A DNA stretch of 60,000 bases, from positions 54,524,758 to 54,584,757 of the forward strand of contig OX485805.1 of the NCBI GenBank assembly GCA_950295325.1, written 5' to 3'. Positions 12,524 through 24,540 of the stretch are shown in pieces. The notes under the pieces are model-generated. The model had not been told where the DNA came from, made no database searches, and saw only the letters and a list, made by a program, of their open reading frames with translations. Made by a program: the position numbers and the translations under genes. How positions within the stretch are numbered: the first letter of the stretch is position 1; each line of letters opens with the position of its first letter. The stretch is from Polytrichum commune (Eukaryota; Streptophyta; Polytrichopsida; Polytrichales; Polytrichaceae).

Positions 12524-13188
12524 CCCAGCCCCCCACCCCACCTACCAAGGACAACCCCCTAGCCACCAAGAAACCCACCACCAATGCCACTTAACCTACC
12601 CATGTTGTCTCTTCCAATTCCACTCAACGTGAGAAGCCATGAATGTTCTTTGTAGGAAGAATATCCTATTCTTTGACACAGTGGTACTCTTCTCCCTCTT
12701 TAGTATGACATGTTGGGGACACAAAAATAAAAATAAATAGTATTTTTGAGGTGTCTTCTTCTCATTAATATGACAAATGGCATAAAGTTGTTGTATTACT
12801 GAAGGAATACGAAAAAATAAGTAATATGACCTTAAAAATATATACAACTAGTTTAAGCAACATAGATGGTATAGAATAACAACTTATAACTTCAAACAAA
12901 TACAAATATTCTCAAGAACTCTTGAAATAGGAGTCCAAAGATCTCCGGTGTTGCCCACCCAAGATAGCAACTATCATCTTATCTAAATTCCCTACTAACT
13001 TTTGAAAACTAACAATTTCATTAACACCAAAATATAAAGAGTTCTTTAATAAGAAACTAGGCAAGAGACCACTCTGACCCTAACCATGTCCATTCTACAC
13101 TAGTAACCCTGATTCTCATTAAATTCCCAAGTGAAAATGAATGTACTGTAGATGTACATAACATAGATGAAAGGAATTTTAGCATTAA

Positions 13189-13348
13189 CTACCTCTTTAA
13201 TATGACAAAACGGAGATTATAAATGTCACAGTATCGAGTGTGATAGTCATATAAAAGACGAAGTTTTGAACTGAAAAGTTTGGTCTCACAAAAATGTGTC
13301 GTGATATCAAGGGTGTCGAATAAGCGAGTGTCATGTTAACGAGGTTAG
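13189..13348. mobile_element. Small MITE with CTACCTC...TGACA ends
   Basis: A ~160-bp unit bounded by CTACCTCTTTAATATGACA on the left and, inverted, CTAACCTCGTTAACATGACA on the right. The same termini bound the larger unit at 3,232-4,156. It is too short to encode anything. Confidence 0.5.
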
Positions 13349-13611
13349 ACTTTAGTAGCAAGATATCTGCCCTCAACATTGCATTCACAAACTATGAAAC
13401 CAAGCAAGAACCTTGGCGAAGAAGCAGATAGATAGATAGAAACTCCGGTCCCTTTTAAGCAAGGGGCCAACGTGAATAAAGTGTCCGTTCGTAATGTCAA
13501 TGACCCGATGCCCACCAGACAAGGGGACATTGGGGCAATACTACTCTCCCCTTTCAAGGATGGACACTATAGTGACACACTATACTAGTTCCTAGCTAGC
13601 CACTAGTGCTT

Positions 13612-13797
13612 TGAAGATACCAGACATGGTATCCCCCCAAAAGGGCTTTGAGGTACCCATACAACAAGGTCCAAGGACCCCCCACCATAGTTGGGTGGAC
13701 TTAGGTGGTGAGCACCACGCCGGCATGGGGAATAGAACCCACAACCTCCTCATTGGGGGCCATGAGCCCTAACCACCAAACCAAGGCCCATGGTGCC
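13612..13797 (-). mobile_element. tRNA-derived SINE
   Basis: Read on the minus strand, the head contains TTGGTTTGGTGGTTAGGGC (13,766-13,784). This matches a tRNA A box and D-arm in pattern (compare TAGCTCAGTGGTTAGAGC). About 30 nt later GGTTCTATTCC (13,729-13,739) matches a pol III B box. A ~115-bp non-tRNA body follows. That order is diagnostic of a tRNA-related SINE; a functional tRNA is excluded because no acceptor or anticodon stems form. The 3' border is approximate and no target duplication was identified. Confidence 0.55.
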
Positions 13798-16700
13798 TTC
13801 GGAGAAGAAGCACTGAGACCTCACAGCCAAGACGCATCAAGAAGGGGAGGGATTTTCTAATGAAGCAAGAATAAATGAAGAGCTGCCTCTTTGTTCACAT
13901 ACTCCACTAATAGTCCTATTAGTATGGGCACAAAATCAAATAGAAAGTCAATACCATAGCATACATTATACTTTTACATAGGGTTTTGTGTGAAGATAAT
14001 CGCCAAATACTTGTACGAAAAACTTAATTTCAAACCCCCAAACCCTAAAGTAGACACTTTAGACCGATTGATGAAGTTTGAACCAATCACAAAATCCCAA
14101 GGATGTCCAGCATGTGTTTGAAATCAATCCTCATACCCTAGCAAAATCTCTAGTGTAAACCATGCCATCTAAATTCATGTAATCTTTTATGTACGCATGA
14201 AATTTTTCTTGTAAATTTACGACTATGTTCCATCCTCTGTAGGGCATAATATATTTACATTGCCAAAGAAGTACAGTTGCCACCATCCTATGTATACTTT
14301 GTAAGCCACTGCCACAAATTATTCCCTTTTTGTTCACCCACATATAATATTACAACCAAATACTTTGCATCCCCAAGCTCATGCACTTAACATATTCATT
14401 TTCACCAGTATTAAGTCGCCAAGCTCATTATATTATATCTTTTAAAATCATAAAATATGCATGACAACATCATTATCATTCATCTTTCAATCCAAACCCT
14501 TAGAACATATGAAGAACAAAATTTAGTTCTCTCAATCATTTACAACCATGCATAATATGAGAAAATTGGTAATTTGCTCCTAAAATATATTAAATTTGTG
14601 TTATAATATGAATGAATTTTTCATGGACCCCTATTGCTTAATAATATGACTAAAAGTTTTCTTCAAAACAAAATTTCTTGTTAACTTGCACATGTTTCTA
14701 ATTTCTACCAAAATTAACTCTTCAAAAGGCGAACTTACTTCTACCTATCAATGGAAAGCTCTATCATGTGCTCGCATAATTATTGTTGGTTTTAAAACAC
14801 CAAACAAACACCTAGATAAGTTATGTTCAAGATGTCCAAAATGAGTACATCATGGGCAATCGTGAAAACTTAAAGATAACGGACTCATATTCACATCGGT
14901 GCATGAACACCAATGTTTTCTTTCTTTTTTCCTTTTTCTTTTCCCTTGTCCAAAATGAGCACAATTTCCTAAGTCCTAGATTTGAGAGGTGAGAGATGGG
15001 TCTCAACCAAACCGACAACAAATGTAAGGCTCACTCTTGTCACCGGAAGGATTGAAAGTGTAATGTAATTATTGCCCCATTGTTGCTTTAAAAGTATTGA
15101 GTTCAATGTCAACCTAATGGATTGCCACGAATAAAGAGTGAGGCCTTCAAAAGTGCATGATGTTTGCGTATGAGTTGGTATGAGCTTGTGCTTGACAGGG
15201 ATTGGAACTAACACTACCGACTCACCAAAAGTATTTTAGTTTTTTGTCATATAGGTAGATGTGTTGATGTCTATGAATGTTGTCACATAATATGTACATG
15301 TGTATTTCTCTTCATCATTGTCAAGCTTTTCATCATACTTTCAATCGAGTAGGTCTATGAGACTAGTGTTATCGCGATATCGTCTATGTCACTATATTGC
15401 ATTCATGATCATAACATTATTCAATCGTATGGTTGAGTTTCGTTTTTATATTTAGCATCTAACAAGGATTCTCATTGTTTTATTTTCATGGGAACTAACT
15501 TAAATAATAGGAAGAAACTAATGCCGGTATGATAATGACTGGTGCAGGTATTTTCAATGGATAACATTGTTATGAAGTGTATTTTCAGTGAATAGTACCA
15601 AGATGAATAGTGAATCCTATGCATAGTGTCGTGTAAAACCAACTAGGCAATTCTCAAATTTTGATGCTTTTCATTCGGCCATTAGCCTCTACAAGCCATT
15701 TAGAGTAGGAAGGAGAGGCAATTGCCATTATGAGACAATTAGGGGTTCTAACTGACTGCTTTTCTTCCTCGATTCTATGAGGAGGAGGCATGCGAGGGGA
15801 AAAGCAAGCTATTTTTTCAATCGCAAAAATTAGACATAGTCTCAGAACATTAGCAATAGGCTGGTAGAAGCATCAACACTCAAATCTTTGAGGTTGATTG
15901 GCGATTAGGCAACCCCATATAAGATGTTTGCGGGCATAGGAAAGGTCTTTTAGAGCCGAGTGATTCGTACTCTGGTTATTTTAAAACTTTGACATTGACA
16001 GTAAAAATTATGATTTCACTACTATTATCTTAGTGAACTTGGAGTGCAAGTTTTTGTTGTATGTGTGTGCAATTAATCTTAAAGTGGAATGATTGTCTAG
16101 ATATGTAAGAGCAAGGACAATCAAATGCAAGTCAGACAAATAGTTTGTCCCATAATATGAATGATAGTCAACAAAGATTACAATGTTTAAGATGTGATGT
16201 AAGAAAGATTTGGCGATAGGCCAAGTAAGAGGAAGTCTGAGTGCAAAATTCAGAGAGTAATGTTTGGAGAGACCAATGTCGTTTGAAGTCGGGCATAGTC
16301 AAGTTTCCTAAGGGCAATGGTCAATAAGACATTAATCAGTAAAAAAGGCAAGTGAACTTGTGAAGGTTGTGAGAGCCACTGGCCAGTCAAAAGGAGTGAT
16401 CCTTGGGGTATTGCTTGAGAGGTGTAAGAGGAAAGTAAAATCTTGGCAATAAGCAAGAGTCTCAACGAGAGAGGTGAGTCGCTGCAAGAAGGGCAATAGC
16501 ATGTATGCAAGTTAACAAACATAAGTTGAGTAGCCGAAGCCTAAGTAATGTCAGAGAAAGAAAGGAGGCAAGTAGTCTAAATGGAAGTGGTAGAGATTGA
16601 GAGGCCTAGGATGGGCAAGTTCGTTACCTAGAAAGACTAAGTGGCCATAGCCATAGCAAAAGGCTTGAGCCGAGTCATCCAGAAAGGACGTTATCTAGTG

Positions 16701-17147
16701 GTGATCACCAAGGTAGGGGTATAGCCTAGGTAGGTCCCTTCCACCATGAAGGTGAGAGGTAGGGAGTCTATATGCAAGTATTGACGAAGCCTAATATGTA
16801 GGCTATAAGCTGCAAGGACATTACACTTAGAAGAGGATGACACTACTTCAAAAGAATAAGGCTTTAACCAGTGAAAGCTTTAAGGATCACAAACTAAGGA
16901 TAGGAAGGAATCACTCACTACCGAAGGATCACAAATGAACCCCTAAAAGGAGAATAATTTCATATGAATGAGAGTAAGGAATGGGAATTACCACGAATTG
17001 TTATTAGATACCTTAATCCAATGTGACATAAACCCTTATAGACACTAGCTCAGTCTTCCTGGAGACTTAGTTCCCTAGGTTGCTGTTTTAAGTCAAAACA
17101 AAAACCTAACTACATGTTGGGAATACAAATCCACCCAGACTTCCAAG
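13798..17147. other. Intergenic, mostly unrecognised; purine-rich from ~16.1 kb
   Basis: No supported gene. From about 16,100 to 17,100 the plus strand is purine-rich with GAG/AAG words, perhaps old retroelement DNA. A 90-codon minus-strand frame (16,250-16,522) lacks any recognisable domain. Confidence 0.35.
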
Positions 17148-17152
17148 TGTTA

Positions 17153-17506
17153 TGTGAGCCCAAAATGGTGCCCACAGTTGTTCTTAACCCTTATTTTCCA
17201 ACAAATTCGGGTTTTCAAGTTAATCATGCAATCAAAATACATAAAAAGAGTGTGGACTTTGGTTTGGGTTTGAGATTGAGCTAGGGGTGGAGTTTGTATG
17301 TTAGTTTAGTGTCACATGTGGAGATTGTGTTTAAAATGGGCTTAGTTAAAGTGAAGGAATTGAGTGACTTAATAGGTGGAGTCTTAGTGGCCGAGTAGGG
17401 CAAGGGGACCGTTTAAATTGGGTATGACTGGTGTTCGTTTAAGGGGGGGGGTGCACTGCACCCCTAGTTTTTCCCGGACTCTAGATCAGGGAGAAACGGT
17501 TGGAGG

Positions 17507-17538
<32 letters not shown>

Positions 17539-18676
17539 ACTATGGTGGTTATGGAGGCAAGGGAGGTCTTCATCGGGTTGCTGGTTGATAATTTCCGGGT
17601 ATGAAGGTGACGATGCTGGGGAGGCAGCTGCCGGCCAATGTGTTGGGTTATAGGTAGGGGGTGACAGAGGAGCTGGAGGCGGAAGGCCCAGCAATAAGCG
17701 GCGGAGGAGGAGAGCTTAGAGGCTCCTCCGCAATAAGGTGGTTGCATTTTGTGAGTAAAAGGCTACGACACCAGGGCACTGCTGGAGGGGAGGATGAGAG
17801 ATTCGGGGTACACTGAAGCTCACAAAGAAGGGTTGACTGCGAGGAAGGAGGAAGGTAAGGCTGAGTATTTGAGCTCAGCCGTTGCCGCAAGAGGGCGAGC
17901 AGTTGAATCCCAACATCTGGTGAGGGCATCTGTGGCCGAGTTCGGGAAGGGTTAATGCTGGCCGAATGCGAGGGGTGGTATTGGATCAATGATAGAGGGG
18001 GATACTGCCGCAGAAAAGGGTAGCTGGTCGAAGATGAGGGCGGAGGCATGCACTGCCTCCAGCCGAATTTTGGCCGGTGTGCCTTGTTGGTCTGGTCTAC
18101 AGAGGAATTGGAAACAGAGCTCAGGTAAATTGACTAAGGGGAATGCAGGTGCCGGGGGCCCCCATTCTGGGCAACCAGGGCAGTTTGAAATTCACGGTAC
18201 TGGGAAGGAGGGCCGAGCGAGCCGAAGGACTGAGGGACCAGGGCGTTGCCTCGGCTGGGCTCAATCAAGGGGTGCCGAGACCGGGTGAGGTATCATGCCA
18301 GTCGATAGTAAGGGAAGGCTAAGTGTGGCTTAGCAAGGTGATTAGGTAGGATTAAGGCTTAAGCTAGGGCAGATCTGTTGCAAGACTTGAACGCCTTAAT
18401 GTAGTTAGGAGTTAGTTGATATTAGTAAAGTAGCTTAGGTTATAAAGGCAAGGGCCTTAGGCCATTGACTCAAGATCTGGAGAGGTAGGTTGTTAGCAAT
18501 AGAAGCAAGGAAAATAATATTTCTAAATACTTGGCCCTTGTTTATCTTTCAATAAAGTGGTGTGGTTGACACTCATATTATTGTGGCATTGGGGCTAAAC
18601 GGAGTCAAGAGAATACATGTGAGCCTTAGGCCCCATCCGGACTACGACGCATAAGGGTGTGCGTTTAGGGCTAACA
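17153..18676 (+). mobile_element. Solo LTR of a Ty3-type retrotransposon (1,524 bp)
   Basis: It begins TGTGAGCCCAAAATGGTGC and ends ATAAGGGTG...GGGCTAACA. It is flanked on both sides by the 5-bp direct repeat TGTTA (17,148-17,152 and 18,677-18,681), so it is a complete solo LTR left by LTR-LTR recombination. Both ends match the LTR ends of the full element at 30,183-41,140 read on its coding strand, including the near-terminal 'CCGGACTACGACGC'. A TATAAAGG at ~18,441 would give a long U3. Inside are a (CT)14 run (17,507-17,534) and a palindrome ggggtgca-c-tgcacccc near 17,450. Open frames inside are not genes. Confidence 0.85.
17507..17534 (+). repeat. (CT)n microsatellite inside the solo LTR
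   Basis: Fourteen CT dinucleotides. The second solo LTR carries a comparable pyrimidine-rich tract (23,102-23,210), so this is probably a U3 family trait. Confidence 0.9.
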
Positions 18677-18681
18677 TGTTA

Positions 18682-19233
18682 CCATGAATGTATGAATAGT
18701 GACCGAATATTAAAGACTACTTTGTTATGGGGACCCACAAAATATAATTGCTTTATTCCAAGGCAGTATAACTAACCCACATGGTTGAATAATGTTATAT
18801 TCCTTGCCATTTGTCATTCATCATTTTAACATCATTCTTGGTGTATTTTGGGAATATTTTGAGACATTTCACTATTATGAAATAATACGCACTTGAACAA
18901 ATCAAACTACAAGCTCATAGTTTATTAGTTTTTAGACAAAGTGATTGACATAAAGAGGATTTGAAGGAGAGTAGACTCAACACCCAACTTGATCTGCATT
19001 TTAGGTAAGTGGGTCCTAAATGGACATTGTTCTCTCTGCACCCACTTCTCATAGAATATGAAACACATAATTAATGCAAGGTGATTAGCAAATCTAAATT
19101 GTGCATGTAGCCACCTTCCTCATAATTTACGGAGCTCGTATGATTATCCTATCATTTCCTATCCATTGTCAAAGTGAAGATTCTCCAAGTTAATAAAGGA
19201 TCATAAAGGTTCCCCAAATCACATCGACAATTA
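18682..19233. other. Intergenic, no gene seen
   Basis: AT-rich sequence without a supported gene. Confidence 0.4.
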
Positions 19234-19320
19234 TGTCTAGGATGGTTAACAAATTTTGAGCAAGTAATCCAATATCTTTTTAACAAAATTATCTTTGGTG
19301 TCCGTTCTTGGATTTACACC
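19234..19320 (+). repeat. Dispersed ~90-bp repeat, copy b
   Basis: Collinear with copy a: 'tgtctaggatggttaaca', 'ttttgagcaagta', and the end 'gttcttggatttacacc'. Confidence 0.45.
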
Positions 19321-19666
19321 CAACCATACATCACTCAAATATAGATATTTGGTTTAAATTTAGAAACAAAATTAGACATATCCACCTTAATATTAATGAT
19401 GGCGAACATACATTGCATGTTAGTGTAAGACACCGATGGTTTTTTTTTAAATTAATTTTTTTTTGGACCTTTTCTTGTGTGCCATGCTAATCAAAGTGAT
19501 CTTTGTGACTTGTCATGTAGCATCAAGTGTCATATGACACTCTTGCCACCCAATTATTGCAAAGCAATTAATGTGGGCAAATGATGGTGGGTAGTGTGGG
19601 TTGCACTAAATTACATAGCTAATGCACTCAATTGATAAATTGCAAAACCTTGAAATTACAATTTGA

Positions 19667-19745
19667 GCGAACCAACCCATACACTTGTTCCTTGTTGGAT
19701 GCCTAAACCCTTGCCTCCAAAGAACCAGTGTACGGGTTGGTTCGC
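19667..19745. repeat. 79-bp hairpin element, copy 3
   Basis: The best-paired copy: left arm gcgaaccaacccatacac, right arm gtgtacgggttggttcgc, 17 of 18 positions paired. Relative to copy 1 the fifteenth stem pair is A-T instead of G-C; both sides changed, so pairing is kept. Confidence 0.7.
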
Positions 19746-21636
19746 CTTAGCCTGAAATTACCTAGTATCATGTATCATAAGCCAAAAGGGGTTTACAAGG
19801 GCTAACTTACTTCGATGTTGGAATTGCAGGCATACATATTTGGGAGAAAGGTTGCCAGTTGCCGGGTACATAGGAGACACATTTTATATTCAAACACATT
19901 TTCACTCTAGATGTTGTACACGTGAATAAGCATTCATGTATTTTAATTATATTCCCAACATAGTAAGTACAAGTGAACACGTTTGTTTGTACATGAACAA
20001 ATAATTATTACATGCATTCAACATTTTGATAGTCTTTTTTTGTGGAGATTCAAAGACTGACTTAGCTTTTGAGATCATGCCCATGGTCATGATGAACTTT
20101 CCATTACTGTAGTTGATAAGCAAGGTCAATATTTTGGTGTTGAAATGCTAATTTTTGGAGGTGACACATGGAATTGAATATATGTTTTCTCAATTATGCA
20201 ATTTTTGTATTATAAGGCCATGATTATAGTTACTTATAATGTATTTTATTCCAATCTCAAGTGATATAATTTGTAGGAAACTCTTGTAGAACTTCTAGCA
20301 AGGAATCCAAAAATGTAATTATATATAAGGAAAAAATATTCCTTGAAGCATATAATTGCATCAAAAACCTATTTATATGAGTTTTTCTAACACATGTAAC
20401 ATAGGCCAAACTACCCAACTTTTTGGGCTTTCATTAAAATTTTAATATTTTTTAATAAAAAAAACACTGCCAATGATTTTTAGTTTTAAAAGGAGGCAAC
20501 CACTTGTGTTAATATTTTTAAATTATCTACAAGGTTCTTTTTTAAAATTGTTTCAATTCTTTGTATACATTATGGAGTTATATATATGCAACCCAAGTTT
20601 TTCCACATCTCATTTTATTTGATTTGGTCTTCACCCAACTTTTTGGTTCTTTTATTTTTGTGTAATTTGATATTTTTTTTTTATAAAAGCCGTCCTTTAA
20701 GTTGTTTTAATGCCGATGCCCCTTGTATATAATATGGGAGTTGCGTACATGGGTATGTTTCATCTAATAATCAAGTGACGTCAATATTTTGGTGTTGAAA
20801 TGCTAATTTTTTGGGGCGACACATATCATTTTGCTCAAATTTTGAATTGATTTGTATCGAACCTTCTTATCACATACAATATTTGGAAATGCCACATTGT
20901 GGTTCAAAATCAACACCAAAAAATCATGTCAGAATTTATAGTGATTCATGAGACTTCCCTTTATCATGGGTTCATCAAAAGTCGGTATTCTTCCTTGTGC
21001 ATTACTCTAAGCCTCCTTCACAACTCATATCTAGATAATATGAATTGTAAAAAAATATATATCCTACATTGAAGAATTGATTGAATTTGTAGCCTTATTT
21101 CATTGGCTTTGTAAGTTTGACTAAGGTAGATGTGCCTAATTTGGTTATTTTTCTTAATTGGACATCTATTTTTTAGTGGTATGCAGTTTGGTGTGGCTCC
21201 AAGAACAATCACCAAAAAGACACGTGTTTAAAAGATTTGGACCACATGCTCAAAATATGATATCCACTCTAGACATGATAGTCAACATAATTGAGGGCGA
21301 CCTATTTGATTGAGCATCAAAATTGTCACTCTAATAATGAATAGAGATATTTATATGATCCCCGGAAAATATGAAGAAAGTGGCTATGCTAGTCGGAAAA
21401 GGTAACCATTTAAGACCCATCTACCTTAGACATAGTCTTCTCCAACCGACATTTAATGCGGTGCAATCACTTGGTGGCAACCTAGTGTAGAGTTCGACAA
21501 TAACACATAAGCTTAGTGCTACACTAAAAATCGTAGAGGTCATTGTTCTAATTTTCTCCTTTTCATACTAAATTAGTAATGAAGTTGTTGTTGATATTTT
21601 CATATTTACAGGTGGATGACATGTGTGCTCCTTAGC
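19746..21636. other. Intergenic, includes repeat copy c (21,190-21,276, minus)
   Basis: Long AT-rich stretch with no supported gene. A minus-strand copy of the ~90-bp dispersed repeat ends at 21,190 in ggagccacacc (reverse complement), after ACACGTGTCTTTTTGGTG. The phrase 'atattttggtgttgaaatgctaatttt' occurs twice (~20,130 and ~20,780), indicating an internal duplication ~650 bp apart. Confidence 0.4.
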
Positions 21637-22166
21637 TTAGGGCCGGTTCACACGGGGTCACAAGTTTCAAGTCCCACTCATGTTAGCAAGTCCCAACATG
21701 GAGGCAAACTGCCAACTTGTGAGCCTCAATACTTTCCTAGAATAGTTCATCAGTGTGGACCACAATACTTTCCTAGAACTTGTGATCGGTTGGCTTAGGG
21801 CCGGCTCACATGGGTTCCTAGGTCCCAAGTCCCAACATAGAGGCAAAGTCCCAACTTGTGAGCCTCAAGAAATCATTAAATATGGTTAATTATCATTAAA
21901 GTCGAATCCAAAATATTCACGAGACTTGTGTTGAGAGTTGGTCATAGGTTTTTACTCGACCCAACTCTCAACACAAGTCCCAAAGCCTCACCTCCAAAAA
22001 GTGTTGCTATGTAGGCATCCATGTCATATTTGGGACGTAGGACTTGGGACCAAGTGTGAAGTGGTAAGTCCCAACTTCCATGATCACAACGGTTAAGATT
22101 GCGAAGATTGACCTCAAGTGACTTGGGACTTATGACTTGGGACCCCATATGAATTGGCCTTTAGAA
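21637..22166. mobile_element. Non-autonomous TIR element with internal 19-bp perfect hairpin
   Basis: The left end TTAGGGCCGGTTCACACGGG and the complement of the right end (CTAAAGGCCAATTCATATGG) form a ~29-bp imperfect TIR continuing into GGTC.CAAGT. A second left-end-like sequence starts near 21,797, suggesting an internal terminal duplication. At 21,923-21,979 two perfect 19-nt arms (gacttgtgttgagagttgg) enclose a 19-nt spacer. 'gtcccaagtccc' words recur throughout. No coding capacity. Confidence 0.6.
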
Positions 22167-22744
22167 TTGCAATTTTGGTATCCAATTAGGAATTTTTGAT
22201 TTCTTGCATTTGTTGCACACATGGTTTAGGATCTTTTGTATTCGTAATGACCTGGACACACATGAGGAATGCAAACTATGTGCGTGCGCCTACTATACAA
22301 CCTTCAACAATCAACCATCAACATTTGACACGTTCACCAGAAGGTAAGAGTTTGCACAAACATGAAAAGTTTGAAGAGCTTCGCAAACCCCTAGCTAGGA
22401 ACTTAGAGAGCCAAACAAAATTCCCTTCCGGACCCCTCTTCGCATTTGATTTGACAAATTACATCCAACTACCAAGATACATCCATGAGATGTCATCCAA
22501 TGGTGCTCATCCATAGTGTGGGGCCCTAATTTATATTGTTTTGATTCCCCACCCTAGTGAACCCTATGGTATGTTAGTTTCAAAATTTCTCTAACATGAT
22601 CCATATGTAAAAACCCTAATTTATTTATATCATGAAATTTAATATGAAATTTGATCTTTGTTACAAACACATGTTTTAGAATTTGTAGGTCACAACTTTA
22701 AAATAGAAACTATATTTGTTCTCACTTAGGTTTCAAAGTTAAAG
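22167..22744. other. Intergenic, no gene seen
   Basis: A 106-codon plus-strand frame (22,196-22,516) has no recognisable domain and is not supported as a gene. Confidence 0.35.
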
Positions 22745-22749
22745 GAGTG

Positions 22750-23953
22750 TATGAGCCCAAAATGGTTGCTCATATTTGTTTTATGTTTAGAATTTACTTA
22801 GAATTGCATTTGAAGTTGTTATTGAAACAATTAAAAGTATTAAAAAGAGTGAGGCTTGGTGTGGAGTTCGGTTTTAGGCCTTAGGCTTATTTTGTGTGGT
22901 TAATTAGAAGCTTAGCGGCATTAGTGGGTTGGTTGAATTAAGTTAAGTGTGTGTGTTAAGAAAGGGGAAGGGCCTTGGGTTTAATTGTTTGCCTTGAGGC
23001 CTTCCCTTGTTGCTTTGCTTTAGGGGTGGAGGGTTTAGTGGATAGGCTTGATCTAATTTTAGTTGGGTAAGGTTAGGGGGTGTCTGGCTTTGGGTGCACC
23101 TTCCTTCTCCTCTCACCTTCCTTCACTACTCCCCTCTCACTCTCCTCCTCTCTCCTCCTCTCTTCTCCTCTCTCCCCTCTCCCCCTCTCTCTCTCTTCTC
23201 CCCCTTCCCTAGCTTAGGCTGAATTAGGAGGGCAGCTGCCGAGACACACTGGTTTGAAGGCAACAACTTCGAAGCTTAGGCTGAATTAGGAGGGCAGTTG
23301 CCGAGACACACTGGTTTGAAGGCAACAACTTCGAAGCTTAGGCTGAATTAGGAGGGCAGCTACCGAGACACACTTGTTGAAGGCAACAGATTCGAAGCTT
23401 AGGCTGAATTAGGAGGGTAGCTGCCGAGACACACTGGTTTGAAGGTAGCAGCTCCGAGGCTTAGGCTGAATTAGGAGGGCAGCTGCTGAGCTTACAAGGG
23501 AATTCGGAGTGGCGGCTGCAAGGGCTTAATGCTAGGCCTTGAGGGATTTAGTTAGATGACTAAAGGGGGACCAAGGTGATATAAAAGGGGAGCCCGTGAC
23601 ACTACATTAAACTAGGTGATAGATAGTTAATTAGGTTATTACTCAATATTAATTTAGATAATTAGCTCATTAGCAAGCTAGGAGAACAAGAGGTATTGGA
23701 TGGTAGGATTAGCGGTTGAATTTGGATGTGAATGATATTGGGGTCGCAATAGGGTGTGTTATGATTGTGATAATAGAGAAGAGCGTTTGCCAATGCTTAT
23801 AATATTATCGTGGAATGGATTGGTGTGCAATGATTGATGGGAAATGTAATGGATTTTTACGAAATTGGGAAGAGAGAGTTATGTAAACATGAATGTGATC
23901 CCCATTCCCTCACCCGGACTAGGACGCTTAAGGGTGGGTGGTTTGGCCTCACA
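22750..23953 (+). mobile_element. Solo LTR of a Ty3-type retrotransposon (1,204 bp)
   Basis: It starts TATGAGCCCAAAATGG (first dinucleotide TG decayed to TA) and ends GTTTGGCCTCACA. It is bracketed by the perfect 5-bp duplication GAGTG (22,745-22,749 and 23,954-23,958). The last ~40 bases (ACCCGGACTAGGACGC, then TTAAGGGTGGG) closely match the LTR end of the full-length element. TATAAAAG at 23,580-23,587 is the likely LTR promoter. U3 carries a pyrimidine tract and a 62-bp minisatellite. The internal region was lost by recombination. Confidence 0.85.
23211..23490 (+). repeat. 62-bp minisatellite, about 4.5 copies
   Basis: Units begin agcttaggctgaattagg at 23,211, 23,273, 23,335 and 23,396, with a variant (ggcttaggc...) at 23,458. 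Spacing is 62, 62, 61 and 62 bp. The last unit is truncated. It lies inside the U3 part of the solo LTR, ~90 bp upstream of its TATA box. Confidence 0.9.
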
Positions 23954-24540
23954 GAGTGATACCCCATGCGGTGATGTGAATTGATATACACACACATGGT
24001 AAAAATTTGAATGTTTGCCATGTAAGGTGCCACCTCCACTCTTTGTGGATAAGAGGTGTTGCCTACTAGCTTCACATGGGTGGAGTGGAGTTGCCTAAAA
24101 ATGTGACCCGCCACTAAGCTCCATTATTGGGAGCAACCAGTGAACTCCATTGTGAGTTGTGGATTAAACCCACCCTCCCATCTAGAGGCTTACGTCGCCT
24201 AGGGTTTAGTTGAATGGGGTGAGTTGTGGTGCTTTTGGGCCACCCCCTTTCGAGGGAGCCTAAAAATATAACACAAATCCTTCGGTGAAGGTGGCCTGCA
24301 CTTGCAGGTGCCCAAGCCGAACCCGGATGATAGGTGTATAACATAAGTACTTAGATTTTTGGAGGAGAATTAAATATGCGTTGTAGTACCTCCGGAAGTT
24401 GGACCTTAGTTTTTTACTATTATGGCTCTAAACTCCACTAATGAATTTCATATCTAGTTCTAACCTTAACATATAACATATTCTAAATGCAGATGCACCA
24501 ATCTTGAAACCAAGACAATCCTAACTTGTGAATTGAGATG

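Noticed and set aside
13729-13797. Functional tRNA gene
   Set aside because: A and B boxes are present, but the acceptor and anticodon stems do not form; interpreted as a SINE head.
17464-18288. Pro/Ser-rich and Gly-rich frames of 76-133 codons
   Set aside because: They lie inside a solo LTR and reflect CT-repeat and GC-rich U3 composition.
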